From assembly GCA_013375455.1 (NCBI GenBank), contig JABXJT010000017.1, positions 1 to 64,000 of the forward strand: a stretch of DNA of 64,000 nucleotides, read 5' to 3'. This DNA comes from Candidatus Helarchaeota archaeon (lineage in GTDB: Archaea; Asgardarchaeota; Lokiarchaeia; Helarchaeales; HEL-GB-A). Made by a program: the position numbers and the translations under genes. Positions 8,718 through 18,022 of this stretch are shown here, piece by piece. Below the pieces are notes generated by a model that worked only from the letters and a program-made list of their open reading frames with translations, was not told where the DNA came from and searched no databases. Each line of letters starts with the position of its first letter. Positions within the stretch are counted from its first letter, which is position 1.

Positions 8718-9536
8718 TTAAAGATGGCTGTCTAACCAGTCACCAAGATCTTTAAGGACAATCTTTCTATCTTCTTCGAGCTCATTATATACTTCGTGAT
8801 AGAGACCATCATAGATTTTTACGGTCGTTTCAGCGTTTGTAAATAAAGAAGCCAATTCTTCGACCCCTAACATTAATTTATCTGCGCCACCGCTTTGGAA
8901 AAGTGTAGGAATTTTGATTTGGTTCACCAATTTATTGGCTTTCTTAAATACTTTTATTAATTCGACGCCTAACCTTACAGTAGGTTTCTTAAAGACCAAC
9001 GGATCGTCTTGATAAGCTTTTACGACCTCAGGATCACGAGAAATATCCTTTGATACGTCAACAGTTAGTGGGGCCTTTTTAGGGATGAACAAGTTTAAGA
9101 ATTTGGCAAGCCCTTTGATAATTGCACTTTTACCAGCTTCTTTCATCCCAGATCCTGAAAGAACCAAACCTTTTATCCCCTCAGGGTATTTAGCACAAAA
9201 TAATCGAGCAATCGCAGATCCCATTGAATGACCTATCATGAAATGTGGCAGATTTGGTTCTTTGCCTCTAATTAAATCAAAAAAAACTTTTTGATTTTCA
9301 ATATAGTGTTCATATTTTTCAATATAGGCAATATTTTCGGCTCCTTGATTCTCCGAACTGCAGACCACGTATCCGCGTGGTACTAACTCATTTACCACAT
9401 TGCTCAAGCGCCCAGGGTGACTGGCATAGCCACACACAAACTGAACAACCGCTTTTGGAGGCTCTTCTGGATACCACATTTGATAACGTATCGTTAAATC
9501 ATTAATTCCCTTAAAAGAATCTTCAATGTGTTTCAT
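8718..9536 (-). CDS. Alpha/beta hydrolase, monoacylglycerol-lipase-like
   Basis: A hydrolase of about 272 residues with the nucleophile elbow GHSMGS, an oxyanion region around QFVCGYASHPGR, the acid segment LFQSGGADKL and a catalytic His in YDGLYHEVYNE near the C terminus, consistent with a Ser-Asp-His triad. It resembles the lysophospholipase/monoacylglycerol lipase (serine aminopeptidase S33) group. The ATG at 9536 is favoured because GGTGA lies 7 bases upstream; a longer form would add nine residues. No signal peptide is seen, so it is probably cytosolic. Confidence 0.85.
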   Translation of the reverse strand: MKHIEDSFKGINDLTIRYQMWYPEEPPKAVVQFVCGYASHPGRLSNVVNELVPRGYVVCSSENQGAENIAYIEKYEHYIENQKVFFDLIRGKEPNLPHFMIGHSMGSAIARLFCAKYPEGIKGLVLSGSGMKEAGKSAIIKGLAKFLNLFIPKKAPLTVDVSKDISRDPEVVKAYQDDPLVFKKPTVRLGVELIKVFKKANKLVNQIKIPTLFQSGGADKLMLGVEELASLFTNAETTVKIYDGLYHEVYNELEEDRKIVLKDLGDWLDSHL

Positions 9537-9623
9537 TTTATCATCACCAATAAATAAATTCAAGTGCTGATTACTTAGAAGGGTAATTAAATCACAATTA
9601 TAAAACTTTTAAAGGTGAGTGCG

Positions 9624-10961
9624 ATGAGCCTACAAGACGTTTTTGATGAAATCGAGAATTCCAAGGAAAAAGCTTTAACCACTCTGAAAAATATTGTTCG
9701 AATTCCAAGTATTTCAGCCCAAAGTAAAGGCGTGGAGTGTTCAGATGCTCTTTTAGAGTTATTAAAAAAAGAAATTGGGTTTGAAACCAAAAAAGTTGCG
9801 ACTTCAGGGTATCCTGTCGTGTATGCGGAAAAGATGGGTGCGGAAAAAACATTAATCTTCTATGACCATTACGACGTACAGCCGCCAGACCCCTTGGATG
9901 ATTGGGACTCGCCACCCTTCGAACCGGATATTCGTGATGGAAAAATGTTTGGAAGGGGTGTGGAGGATAATAAAGGAAATATTATTGCCAGAATTTTTGC
10001 AATTAAGGCATATCAAGACATTTTTGGGAGATTGCCGCTTAATGTCAAATTTGTAATTGAAGGGCAAGAGGAAATTGGATCTCCATATCTCCACGAATTC
10101 GTGAATAGTCATCCAGATTTGGTGCAGGCGGACTTCTGCATCTGGGAAAGTGGTCATCGGAATGCAGAGCGGCGACAGCAAATTTGGTTGGGCGTTAAAG
10201 GCATTCTTTATTTAAATCTAATGGTTAGTACCGCTAAGCGAGACGTACATTCTAGTTGGGGGGGCGTGGTTAATTCGCCTGCTTGGGAACTTGTCTGGGC
10301 GTTGAGCTCTTTGAAAAATGAAGACCAATTAATTCTCTTGGAAGGATTTTATGATGACGTTCAACCACCTATAAAAGAGGAGTTAAATAATCTAGAAAAC
10401 ATTCCCTTTGATGAAAAGGGCCACATTGAAGACTTTGGCATTAAAAATTTTATAAAAACGGGAAATGATTTGAAAAAAGATTATTATTACACACCTTCAC
10501 TAACGATTGATGGACTAGATAGTGGGTACCAAGGTCCAGGGGCAAAAACGATAATTCCTGCAGAAGCCAAGGCAAAAATCGACTTTCGGCTGGTTCCCAA
10601 TCAAGATCCAAATGATATCCTTGAGAAATTCAAAAAACATCTACAAAAGCATCATTTTAAAAACATGAAAATAACCTCTTCACACGGTTATCCTCCCGCA
10701 AGAACCGCGCTCTCATCAAAATACGTGAGTCTCGTTCAAAAAACGGGCGAAACCATCTATGGGAGTCCACTCATCGTGCATCCCACGACTGCGGGGAGCG
10801 GACCAATGTTTCTTTTCATCAATAAAATGGACTGTCTTTCTTTTGGTTGCGGACATGCTAATAGCCTGGTCCATGCCCCAAATGAAAGCATCATCATTGA
10901 AGATTTATTATTGAACATGCAGCATTTAGCCACGGTTTTCCATGCATTCAAAACAAAATAA
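9624..10961 (+). CDS. M20-family metallopeptidase (dipeptidase-like)
   Basis: A di-zinc M20 peptidase of about 445 residues. Metal ligands and catalytic residues are visible in YDHYDVQP (about 85-92), GRGVEDNKG (about 110-118) and EGQEEIGS (about 147-154), with a His near the C terminus in FGCGHANSLVHAPNE. A dimerisation domain interrupts the catalytic domain, as usual for the family. It most resembles cytosolic non-specific dipeptidases. The start is taken at ATG 9624, preceded by AAAGGTGA, rather than the upstream GTG within that binding site. It is a monocistronic gene divergent from the hydrolase. Confidence 0.88.
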   Translation: MSLQDVFDEIENSKEKALTTLKNIVRIPSISAQSKGVECSDALLELLKKEIGFETKKVATSGYPVVYAEKMGAEKTLIFYDHYDVQPPDPLDDWDSPPFEPDIRDGKMFGRGVEDNKGNIIARIFAIKAYQDIFGRLPLNVKFVIEGQEEIGSPYLHEFVNSHPDLVQADFCIWESGHRNAERRQQIWLGVKGILYLNLMVSTAKRDVHSSWGGVVNSPAWELVWALSSLKNEDQLILLEGFYDDVQPPIKEELNNLENIPFDEKGHIEDFGIKNFIKTGNDLKKDYYYTPSLTIDGLDSGYQGPGAKTIIPAEAKAKIDFRLVPNQDPNDILEKFKKHLQKHHFKNMKITSSHGYPPARTALSSKYVSLVQKTGETIYGSPLIVHPTTAGSGPMFLFINKMDCLSFGCGHANSLVHAPNESIIIEDLLLNMQHLATVFHAFKTK

Positions 10962-10993
10962 GCATTATAATATTCGTTTAGCAAGTAAAAAAA

Positions 10994-11638
10994 TTAGGAA
11001 GATGCTTTGGCATCTTTATAGGCGTCATGACCCATCTTGAGAGCTTTGAGGTTTTCTTCAATCCCATATTTGAAGCGTTTTTTGATGGCTTTTTCCATAT
11101 CTTCGTAAGAGAATGGTAGTTTTCCGGTGGCTAATGCGGCGCCCGTTATGATGAGGTTCATTTTTTGAAAATCACCGAATGCTTCGCGGGCCATTTCATT
11201 CCCGTTCATTACAATGACATCGGGAGAGCAGTCTTTCAGCATATCAACCATTGTTTGGAGTTCAGGGTAAGGTGAGCCATCAACAACACATGTCATGGGC
11301 TTGATAATATAGGAATTGAGGATGATACTGGTTTTTTCCGATACTACACTAAGGCTCCGCATGGCTTCCACTGGTTCAAGTCCTATATATACGTCCGCCT
11401 CACCTGCAGGAATCAAAACCGAATGGACTGATCTTCGTTCGTCAAATTCCTCGGTTGGCTCTGTGACTGCAAAGCGGATTGTTGAATTTACAGTTCCTTC
11501 CCGTTGGGCGGCACCTCGAGTTTCGGTGCCAGTCACAACAATGTTGGGGTTATCTAAAACCGCTTGTTTGAATAGCATCCCCATTGTTATGGACCCTTGA
11601 CCACCAACACCAACGATCATCACGTTTACTTTCTTCAT
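10994..11638 (-). CDS. iorB: Indolepyruvate ferredoxin oxidoreductase, beta subunit
   Basis: A 214-residue IorB subunit, homologous to the gamma domain of 2-oxoacid oxidoreductases, beginning MIVGVGGQGSITMGML with TRGAAQREGTV near residue 45. With IorA it converts arylpyruvates, formed by transamination of aromatic amino acids, to aryl-acetyl-CoA while reducing ferredoxin. The gene follows iorA by 7 bp with a GAGTGAG ribosome binding site. The pathway could run towards amino acid degradation or, in reverse, synthesis. Confidence 0.92.
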   Translation of the reverse strand: MKKVNVMIVGVGGQGSITMGMLFKQAVLDNPNIVVTGTETRGAAQREGTVNSTIRFAVTEPTEEFDERRSVHSVLIPAGEADVYIGLEPVEAMRSLSVVSEKTSIILNSYIIKPMTCVVDGSPYPELQTMVDMLKDCSPDVIVMNGNEMAREAFGDFQKMNLIITGAALATGKLPFSYEDMEKAIKKRFKYGIEENLKALKMGHDAYKDAKASS

Positions 11639-11645
11639 TTTTCAC

Positions 11646-13586
11646 TCACTCCAGATGAATATTAACCTCGGTTTTTGTAATGCCTGCATTCGGACAGATT
11701 TCATAGCAAACACCGCAGTGAGTGCATCGTGGCTCTTCAATGTAAATGATTTCCTCCCCATTTTCTATTTTTAAGAGAATGGCAGGACATGCCAACTTTT
11801 GAAGGCATTCTTTACAGTTCTGACACCGCTCTTCGTCGATATAATAATAAACACGCGCGAGCTGCCCTTCTTTCTCTCGCACCAAGCGTCTAAATCGCCG
11901 ATCACTTTGAACAGAGCACTCTTGATCTGAAATGATAATTCTAAAGCCATGTCGTTTCATTCCATCTTTGATGGTCTCGATCAATTGTAGCGTGTAATAG
12001 GGGTCAACGGTCCGCACCCATTTGCAACCGAACGCTTTTACGACATCTTTTATTTGTACGGGTGTCATGGGCTCACGGTTGCTAGATAATCCAGTACTTG
12101 GGGTAGGCTGATGGCCAGTCATTCCGACCCAATGGTTCTCCATTATCATTAACATCATATCAGCGTCATTATAGACGGCATTAAGGACTCCGGTCATGCC
12201 CGAATGGAAAAAAGTCCCATCACCAATGAAGGCAAAGACATTCTGATCAGACTTGTGAGCAATACCTTGAGCCACACCAACACCAGCACCCATGCAAATT
12301 ACCCAATCGCAGAGCGCAAAGGGCGAACGGACACCTAGCGTGTTGCAGCCAATATCGCCTCCAAAGACACCAACTCCGTCTGTTGCTTTTTTCATTGCAT
12401 AAAAGGTTGCCCGATGAGGACATCCTGGACAGAACGTGGGTTCCCGAGGTGGTATTGTAGATCTACCTCTCTGGGCTTTCTTCATGATCGTTTTAAACCG
12501 GTCACCCAATTCGATACCTAAGATTTTTGCCAGTCCTATTTGAACATCATCAACATTTAATTCACTTGCAGCTGCGAACGTATCCTTTCCATGCAATTCA
12601 ACCTGAATTCCGGCATCGAAGAGAATTTCTTTTACTTCATTTTCTAAGAACCCTAATAATTCCTCCACGATAATAAGCTTCTCCAAGTTGTGATCTTTCG
12701 CAAACTTCTCGATTTCGGGAGGTGATAGTGGGTAGATAATGCCTAATTTCAATACCGGAATGTCATAAATCCCTAAAAGATCCAAAGCTTCCAAGACATA
12801 TCCAAAGGAGGTCCCAGACGTTATGATTCCAGTAGTGGAGGTCCCTTCTAAGACCCGGTTGATCTCGAGACGATCCATTCGCTTTTTCATTTTTTTGATA
12901 ATTTTCAGGAGGTTCTTTTTATTTTGGATTGAAACTACCTGTGCATTGACAAATCGACTAATTGCAGCTTTAAATTCACCCTTATCCTGGGCAGGTTTGA
13001 TGTCGCCTAGCTTAATCGTTCCTACAGAATGGCAGACACGGCTCGAGGGATAAAGAAGAACAGGTATATTATATTGTTCTGAGATTTCGAACGATTTCAA
13101 TAGATATTCATAAGCCTCCTGAACATTTGCGGGTTCCAAAATGGGCATGTTGACGTGATATCCAAACCACCGGTCATCCTGTTCTGACTGCGAGCTGTAT
13201 GACCCAGGGTCAGAGGCACAAATGATGACTAACCCACCTGTCTTGCTAGTTCCAGATTGAGCAATCGTATGAAGCGGATCAGACGCCACGTTTAGCCCTA
13301 CATGTTTCATCGTGCATAAGGACCGAATGCCTATCCAAGATGCACCTGCAGCGCCTTCAATGGCAGCTGCTTCATTGATAGAATATTCAAAGTAGAAATT
13401 TGGAATGTCCTTGGCTAGATATGAGAGGGCGTCCCCAATCTCTGAGGCAGGGGTTCCAGGATATGTTGAAGAAAAACCGACACCTGCTTCTACCGCAGCT
13501 CTGGTCATTGCTTCATTACCCATAACCAGGATTTTTGCACCTGGTTCATCTACAAGCAATTCTTTGCTAATTTTCAATCCCTCCAC
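11646..13586 (-). CDS. iorA: Indolepyruvate ferredoxin oxidoreductase, alpha subunit
   Basis: A 646-residue IorA. The N-terminal pyrimidine-binding domain carries GFSSTYPGTPASEIGDAL, the middle TPP domain has CPGCPHR and GDGTFFHSGM, and the C terminus holds an 8Fe ferredoxin domain with CQNCKECLQKLACPA and CTHCGVCYEICP. The enzyme oxidises aryl pyruvates to aryl-acetyl-CoA. The first cysteine cluster has the CxxCxxC-x5-C spacing seen in IorA. GTG start, 3 bp after the stop of the MetV-like gene, so the three genes (MetV-like, iorA, iorB) form one operon. Confidence 0.94.
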   Translation of the reverse strand: MEGLKISKELLVDEPGAKILVMGNEAMTRAAVEAGVGFSSTYPGTPASEIGDALSYLAKDIPNFYFEYSINEAAAIEGAAGASWIGIRSLCTMKHVGLNVASDPLHTIAQSGTSKTGGLVIICASDPGSYSSQSEQDDRWFGYHVNMPILEPANVQEAYEYLLKSFEISEQYNIPVLLYPSSRVCHSVGTIKLGDIKPAQDKGEFKAAISRFVNAQVVSIQNKKNLLKIIKKMKKRMDRLEINRVLEGTSTTGIITSGTSFGYVLEALDLLGIYDIPVLKLGIIYPLSPPEIEKFAKDHNLEKLIIVEELLGFLENEVKEILFDAGIQVELHGKDTFAAASELNVDDVQIGLAKILGIELGDRFKTIMKKAQRGRSTIPPREPTFCPGCPHRATFYAMKKATDGVGVFGGDIGCNTLGVRSPFALCDWVICMGAGVGVAQGIAHKSDQNVFAFIGDGTFFHSGMTGVLNAVYNDADMMLMIMENHWVGMTGHQPTPSTGLSSNREPMTPVQIKDVVKAFGCKWVRTVDPYYTLQLIETIKDGMKRHGFRIIISDQECSVQSDRRFRRLVREKEGQLARVYYYIDEERCQNCKECLQKLACPAILLKIENGEEIIYIEEPRCTHCGVCYEICPNAGITKTEVNIHLE

Positions 13587-13589
13587 TTA

Positions 13590-14144
13590 TTAGGCTTCGA
13601 TTTTCCTTACTTCGCCTTTCTCCAATTTCTGGGATCCGCACTGGTCACAATATTTTGCATCCCAGGTACAGGCACGACCGCAATCTTGACAAACCATTGG
13701 AATAACTACTGGACAGGAATAATCATGTTCGACGAGCACGCAGTTATCGCACCCACAACATAATTCATAATAGCGTCCGAGGCGCTCAATTTGCCCCATA
13801 AAGAGCGTGTTATTCGCAGGAATAACGGGCTTTTCACTAACCTTATAAAGATCTTGCGCACCCAAACCACATGCCATGCTCAGAATGGCATCAGCCTGTC
13901 CAAGCTCTTCTTCGATGAATTTTAGATCCCGTTTCACGACCCGCGTGTCGCATGGATTCTGGCACATCAATGTTCCAACGATTTCATGGTCAGCGGATAA
14001 TTTCTCAGCCATCTCTTTAACTTGTTCAGATCCACCAGTTTGACAGATCGATGAACAATCTTGGCATCCAATGATAACTAATTTCTTATAATCCTTCAGC
14101 ATTTCTTTAACTTCTTCAAACGGTTTTGGTTGAGTTATAATCAT
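13590..14144 (-). CDS. MetV-like Fe-S/zinc protein (MTHFR C-terminal family)
   Basis: A 184-residue cysteine-rich protein of the methylenetetrahydrofolate reductase C-terminal family (MetV-like). Conserved features are IGCQDCSSICQTGGSEQV (about 25-42), LMCQNPCDTR, the MACGLGAQ segment, a CCGCDNCV cluster, and a C-terminal zinc ribbon CQDCGRAC..KYCDQCG. In acetogens MetV is partner of MetF. Here no metF is present and the gene heads the iorAB operon instead, so it is more likely an electron-transfer or docking partner of the oxidoreductase. ATG start behind GGTGAAGAG. Confidence 0.75.
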   Translation of the reverse strand: MIITQPKPFEEVKEMLKDYKKLVIIGCQDCSSICQTGGSEQVKEMAEKLSADHEIVGTLMCQNPCDTRVVKRDLKFIEEELGQADAILSMACGLGAQDLYKVSEKPVIPANNTLFMGQIERLGRYYELCCGCDNCVLVEHDYSCPVVIPMVCQDCGRACTWDAKYCDQCGSQKLEKGEVRKIEA

Positions 14145-14190
14145 AGCTCTTCACCTTTTTTTTATTATTTCTTCCTTCTTCCGGTTGAAC

Positions 14191-14281
14191 ACCTTACATT
14201 TTGCTCTGAATTCTCTCAATTTAGTAAAAAACTTCTTAGGGAGCACCCGCTCCGCTTCAGTGTCGCAACCAAATGTAAGGT
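14191..14281 (-). ncRNA. Candidate structured leader of the iorAB operon
   Basis: ACCTTACATTT at 14191-14201 and AAATGTAAGGT at 14271-14281 form a perfect 11-bp closing stem. Inside it are nested CTGAA/TTCAG (14206-14210 with 14256-14260) and a GC-rich hairpin GGAGC/GCTCC (14240-14244 with 14249-14253). On the minus strand the element ends 46 bases before the ATG of the MetV-like gene, the position of a riboswitch or attenuator. I do not recognise a known class. Confidence 0.45.
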
Positions 14282-14380
14282 TGTAATAAAGTAATTAATA
14301 ATCTATAAAAAAAATGGATTTATGTAACTTTTGATGACCTTTAAATAATTCCAGATCTTCCGTCCCATACACTTAAGGAA

Positions 14381-14776
14381 TTACCAGACTTCAAATTTCA
14401 AATCTTCTACTTCTTTGAAATGTTCATCTCGTGATACTAGAATCAATTGATATTGTATAGCAATTGCAGAAATCCAAATATCATTTTCAGGAATGGGACG
14501 TCCTTTATTATATAGTTTTACTTTAATAGCAGCATAGAATTTAGCTGTTTCTGTATTTACACCTAATATTATGTTTGTGGCAGAGAAATCCTCAATTTGC
14601 TTAAGGTTCTGGTTTTTTTCCTTTGATTTTTCTGCCCCATAATAGAGTTCTCCTATAACAATACAGGGAATAAAAATTTCCTCTGCTTGAGTAAAATGTT
14701 CTTGGATTGCTGTATCTTCTGCGAAATGGGCGATTATTATATTTGTATCTAGTAAATATTTACCATTCAGGGACAT
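14381..14776 (-). CDS. vapC: PIN-domain ribonuclease toxin (VapC-like)
   Basis: A 131-residue PIN-domain protein. Acidic metal-binding residues are visible: Asp in LLDTNIIIAH, Glu in VIGELYYG, Asp in ENDIWISAIA and a last Asp in LVSRDEHF. VapC toxins cleave RNA, commonly initiator tRNA or rRNA, and are neutralised by a small partner encoded just upstream. Its start overlaps the end of that partner gene by 17 bp, the usual toxin-antitoxin arrangement. Confidence 0.88.
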   Translation of the reverse strand: MSLNGKYLLDTNIIIAHFAEDTAIQEHFTQAEEIFIPCIVIGELYYGAEKSKEKNQNLKQIEDFSATNIILGVNTETAKFYAAIKVKLYNKGRPIPENDIWISAIAIQYQLILVSRDEHFKEVEDLKFEVW

Positions 14777-14999
14777 CTACTCTTTCACAACCCTCCGCAA
14801 TGGCTTCCTTCATAGTCTGTAGGTCTTCTTGTGAAATACAACCCGCAAATCTAAGAAGTTGTTTTCCTGGAATACCTTTAGGTAATTTTTGAGTTAATGA
14901 ATCCATAAATTCTAATACTTTTTGCTGAAGCTTGTGTGGTAATGCATTAATTCGCTCTAGTATCTCTTTTTTTAACGATGATGGTCCCATACTTGACAT
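14760..14999 (-). CDS. VapB-like antitoxin
   Basis: A 79-residue small protein upstream of and overlapping the PIN toxin. It has a helical N-terminal half (LKKEILERINALPHKLQQKV) resembling DUF2281-type antitoxins and a C-terminal tail with a KGIPGKQLLRFAG motif that would occupy the toxin groove. Two ATG codons are possible (14999, or 14990 three codons later). The antitoxin role is inferred from size, overlap and order. Confidence 0.7.
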   Translation of the reverse strand: MSSMGPSSLKKEILERINALPHKLQQKVLEFMDSLTQKLPKGIPGKQLLRFAGCISQEDLQTMKEAIAEGCERVDVPEW

Positions 15000-15190
15000 C
15001 TCAACAATTGATTCGAAAAATCTAATTTAAAATCCTAAAATAACTAGAACTTTCTTTTCTCTTCAATAATGTACTATGTCATTATCTTTTAAATTTGTTA
15101 ATTATTTTTAAGAGTTCGATCAATGAAATAGTAGTTTAAAATTTTAAAAAAAATAATTAAATGAATAATAATCAACCCGGTGGGAAAAAA

Positions 15191-16054
15191 ATGGATGAGT
15201 GGCAGCATGAATATGTGGAAACGAATGGCATTCGCATGCATTATATGACCTTTGGAAAGGGTCCCTTGATGGTGCTTCTCCACGGCTTCCCTGAATTTTG
15301 GTACTCCTGGAGATTTCAAATTGGGGAACTCGGGAAATATTTCAAAGTAGTGGCACCAGATTTACGGGGTTATAATAAAACCGACAAGCCAGAAGGCGTG
15401 AAAAATTATAAAATTGGCATATTAATTCAAGATATTCTCGGTCTCGTGGAAAATTTGGGGGAAAAAAGAGCGGTCATCGTAGGACATGACTGGGGAGGCG
15501 CGCTTGCCTGGGAGTTTGCGAGAAATTTCCCTGAAGCGACTGAAAAATTGATAGTTTTGAACTGTCCCCCTATCAACATTCTCACTCATGAAATAGCCTC
15601 AAATGAGAAACAGCGGAAGCGGAGCGAATATATATTTTTCTTTCAACAACCTGAAGTTCCAGAGAAAACATTAAGCGATAACAACTATGCCATGCTGAAA
15701 TATACATTGAAGGATATGGCAATCAACAAGAAACTATGGGATAAAGAGACATTAGCGAAATATGTAGAAGCTCTGAAAATGCCAGCCTTGAGATGTGGTA
15801 TTAATTATTACCGAGCGGCAGTTCAATATCCACTCAGGGCGAAACAAACGCGATTAAAAGTCAGATGCCCAACACTCGTTATTTGGGGTCAACGAGACAA
15901 AGCGTTGGGAGTGGAACTGACCCGACACTTTCCTAGCATTGTAGAAGGCCCCTATACGATTAAATTCATACCAGATGTTGGGCATTGGGTGCAACAAGAA
16001 GCACCAGAACTGGTGAATGAATACATCCTAGAATTTCTGGGAGTTAAAGTTTAG
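15191..16054 (+). CDS. Epoxide-hydrolase-like alpha/beta hydrolase
   Basis: A hydrolase of about 287 residues. It has the oxyanion motif HGFPEFWYSWR, the nucleophile elbow GHDWGG with Asp as nucleophile, an acid residue after LVIWGQRDKALG, and a His in DVGHWVQQEAPE. Asp in the nucleophile elbow and HGFPE are typical of soluble epoxide hydrolases and the related dehalogenases. The ATG at 15191 is favoured because GGTGGG precedes it by 6 bases; an ATG ten codons upstream is possible. The physiological substrate is unknown. Confidence 0.85.
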   Translation: MDEWQHEYVETNGIRMHYMTFGKGPLMVLLHGFPEFWYSWRFQIGELGKYFKVVAPDLRGYNKTDKPEGVKNYKIGILIQDILGLVENLGEKRAVIVGHDWGGALAWEFARNFPEATEKLIVLNCPPINILTHEIASNEKQRKRSEYIFFFQQPEVPEKTLSDNNYAMLKYTLKDMAINKKLWDKETLAKYVEALKMPALRCGINYYRAAVQYPLRAKQTRLKVRCPTLVIWGQRDKALGVELTRHFPSIVEGPYTIKFIPDVGHWVQQEAPELVNEYILEFLGVKV

Positions 16055-16093
16055 TAAGATTTGAAGATTTGAAAAGTAGAAGCAATTATTAAA

Positions 16094-18022
16094 ATGACAT
16101 CAAATAATTCAACTCCGGATGAAAAGTCGTTTCTTAAGAACACGTTAACCATTATTCGGCACGCATTATTTTACGCGGGCTCAATCGGAGTATTTCTTGT
16201 TTCACTTATAGCCTTCCTAATTTTATTTGGAATTCCGACCTGGAGAGTATTCTATGTGTTTGAGGAACTGATTTATTTAGGTGAGGTGGATGAGCTTTTG
16301 ACTCTTTTTATGGGGAACTGTTTCTTCTTGCTGCTCTCGGGAATTGGGACCTACTTTGCAGTTAAAAAAGTGATCAGACGATTGAAGAAAAGACGGTATA
16401 AAGTTAAAAGACTTCTGAGAATTTTCACCATCATCACCTTAGTCTTCGCAATTGGATTCCTGATTATAATTGATTATTATAACGTGGAAATCCATCAATA
16501 CAAACGACAGAATAAAATTCAAGTCACGATTATCACCCAGGGGCATGCAGATGTTGCGCTTCGATATACAGAGTTGTATCTTAAGCATTATCCACTAGAT
16601 GCCGAATCATATTACATCCAAGCCCTGGCATATACTCAGCTTAATCGTTTGGGCGATGCAATGAATGCAATTTCAAAAGCTGAGGTGTTAGGGCTCACTT
16701 TCGATCGATTTCTTGCAGGGCCCCGTAACTTGTTTTCTGATCTATACAATTATTCTGCATTTAAGACCTATGCGAGCGCTAAAAATATCACGTTAATTCA
16801 CGGACCCGTGTTAGGAAATGTACGACCAAATAACGTTTCTGTATGGATTCGAACTACTGATGAAGTCAATGTTTCTGTCCGTGTCTCTAAATTTATGAAC
16901 ATGTCCAGTCCAATCACATCTGCATTAGAGAGAACTAATGCATCCCGGGATTTTACGGCGATAATTGAAGTGAATGGATTAGAAAATAATACCATATATT
17001 ATTATGAATTAAATATCAATGGAACTACGCATTCAATCATCCCTACACCATCTTTTAAGACCGCTCAAACTTATGGAGCTGGGACCCAGTTCAAAATCGG
17101 GTTCGGCGGTGGAGCGGGATACAATCCTCCGAACGAACGCATGTGGAATACTATTTTAACCAGGGATCTTCAGGCATTTTTCTTTTTGGGTGATAATATC
17201 TATATAGATGCACCGGAAGTACCCGAGACCCAGCGCTATTGTTACTATCGCCGGCAATCCAAACCTGAATACAAAAATCTTACAGCATCTACTCCTATCT
17301 ACGCAATTTGGGATGACCATGATTTTGGAATGGATGATTGTACAAGTTCGCTTGAGTTAGACAACCCCCCGTGGAAATTATCAGTTTTAGATGTATTCAA
17401 AGAAAATTGGGTTAATCCATTTTATGGAAATGGGAGTGTAAATCCTGGTGTATTTTTCAATTTCACTATAGGGGATGTGGATTTCATGATGCTCGATTGC
17501 AGGTTTTATCGCCAAGATCCTTCGGAATTCGATACGCCATCGATGTTGGGGCCTGGTCAAAAACAATGGCTGTTCCAGACTTTGAATCAAACAAATGGAA
17601 CGTTCAAGGTACTGGTAAGTTCGGTTCCTTGGGCCCCTGGAGCCAAACAAGTTGCTTTTAAAGCAAAAGACACCTGGGATGGGTTTCCTAGTGAGCGTGA
17701 AGAAATCTTTTCCTTCATTGAACAGAATACAATTGAAGGTGTTATATTAATATCTGCCGATCGGCACCGATCTGATGCCTGGCGGATTGAGCGGGAGACT
17801 GGGTATCCCTTATACGAATTTATGAGCTCGAAACTAACGAATTTACACACACATAACGTGCTAAAAGAATCACTATTCGGCTATAATGAGAAACAATCAT
17901 TCGGGCTCGTATCATTTGATACCCTGCAAGCAGACCCAGAGGTAACCTATCAAATCGTAAATATAGATAATGAAGTGATCCATAGTCTTACCTTAAAAAA
18001 AAGTGATTTGACTTTCTCATGA
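16094..18022 (+). CDS. Membrane-anchored PhoD-type phosphodiesterase/phosphatase
   Basis: A 642-residue protein. Three hydrophobic segments lie at about residues 22-48, 70-92 and 108-130, followed by a short TPR-like helical region (about 145-200). Then comes a PhoD-family domain: the N-terminal fibronectin-like part begins GPVLGNVRPNNVSVWIRT, and the metallophosphatase core shows FLGDNIYID, AIWDDHDFGMDD and ISADRHRSD. PhoD enzymes are metal-dependent phosphatases or phosphodiesterases. The anchor plus many N-glycosylation-like NxT/S sites in the PhoD part suggest an external catalytic domain. Its stop overlaps the convergent ACD-like gene by 6 bp. Confidence 0.85.
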   Translation: MTSNNSTPDEKSFLKNTLTIIRHALFYAGSIGVFLVSLIAFLILFGIPTWRVFYVFEELIYLGEVDELLTLFMGNCFFLLLSGIGTYFAVKKVIRRLKKRRYKVKRLLRIFTIITLVFAIGFLIIIDYYNVEIHQYKRQNKIQVTIITQGHADVALRYTELYLKHYPLDAESYYIQALAYTQLNRLGDAMNAISKAEVLGLTFDRFLAGPRNLFSDLYNYSAFKTYASAKNITLIHGPVLGNVRPNNVSVWIRTTDEVNVSVRVSKFMNMSSPITSALERTNASRDFTAIIEVNGLENNTIYYYELNINGTTHSIIPTPSFKTAQTYGAGTQFKIGFGGGAGYNPPNERMWNTILTRDLQAFFFLGDNIYIDAPEVPETQRYCYYRRQSKPEYKNLTASTPIYAIWDDHDFGMDDCTSSLELDNPPWKLSVLDVFKENWVNPFYGNGSVNPGVFFNFTIGDVDFMMLDCRFYRQDPSEFDTPSMLGPGQKQWLFQTLNQTNGTFKVLVSSVPWAPGAKQVAFKAKDTWDGFPSEREEIFSFIEQNTIEGVILISADRHRSDAWRIERETGYPLYEFMSSKLTNLHTHNVLKESLFGYNEKQSFGLVSFDTLQADPEVTYQIVNIDNEVIHSLTLKKSDLTFS

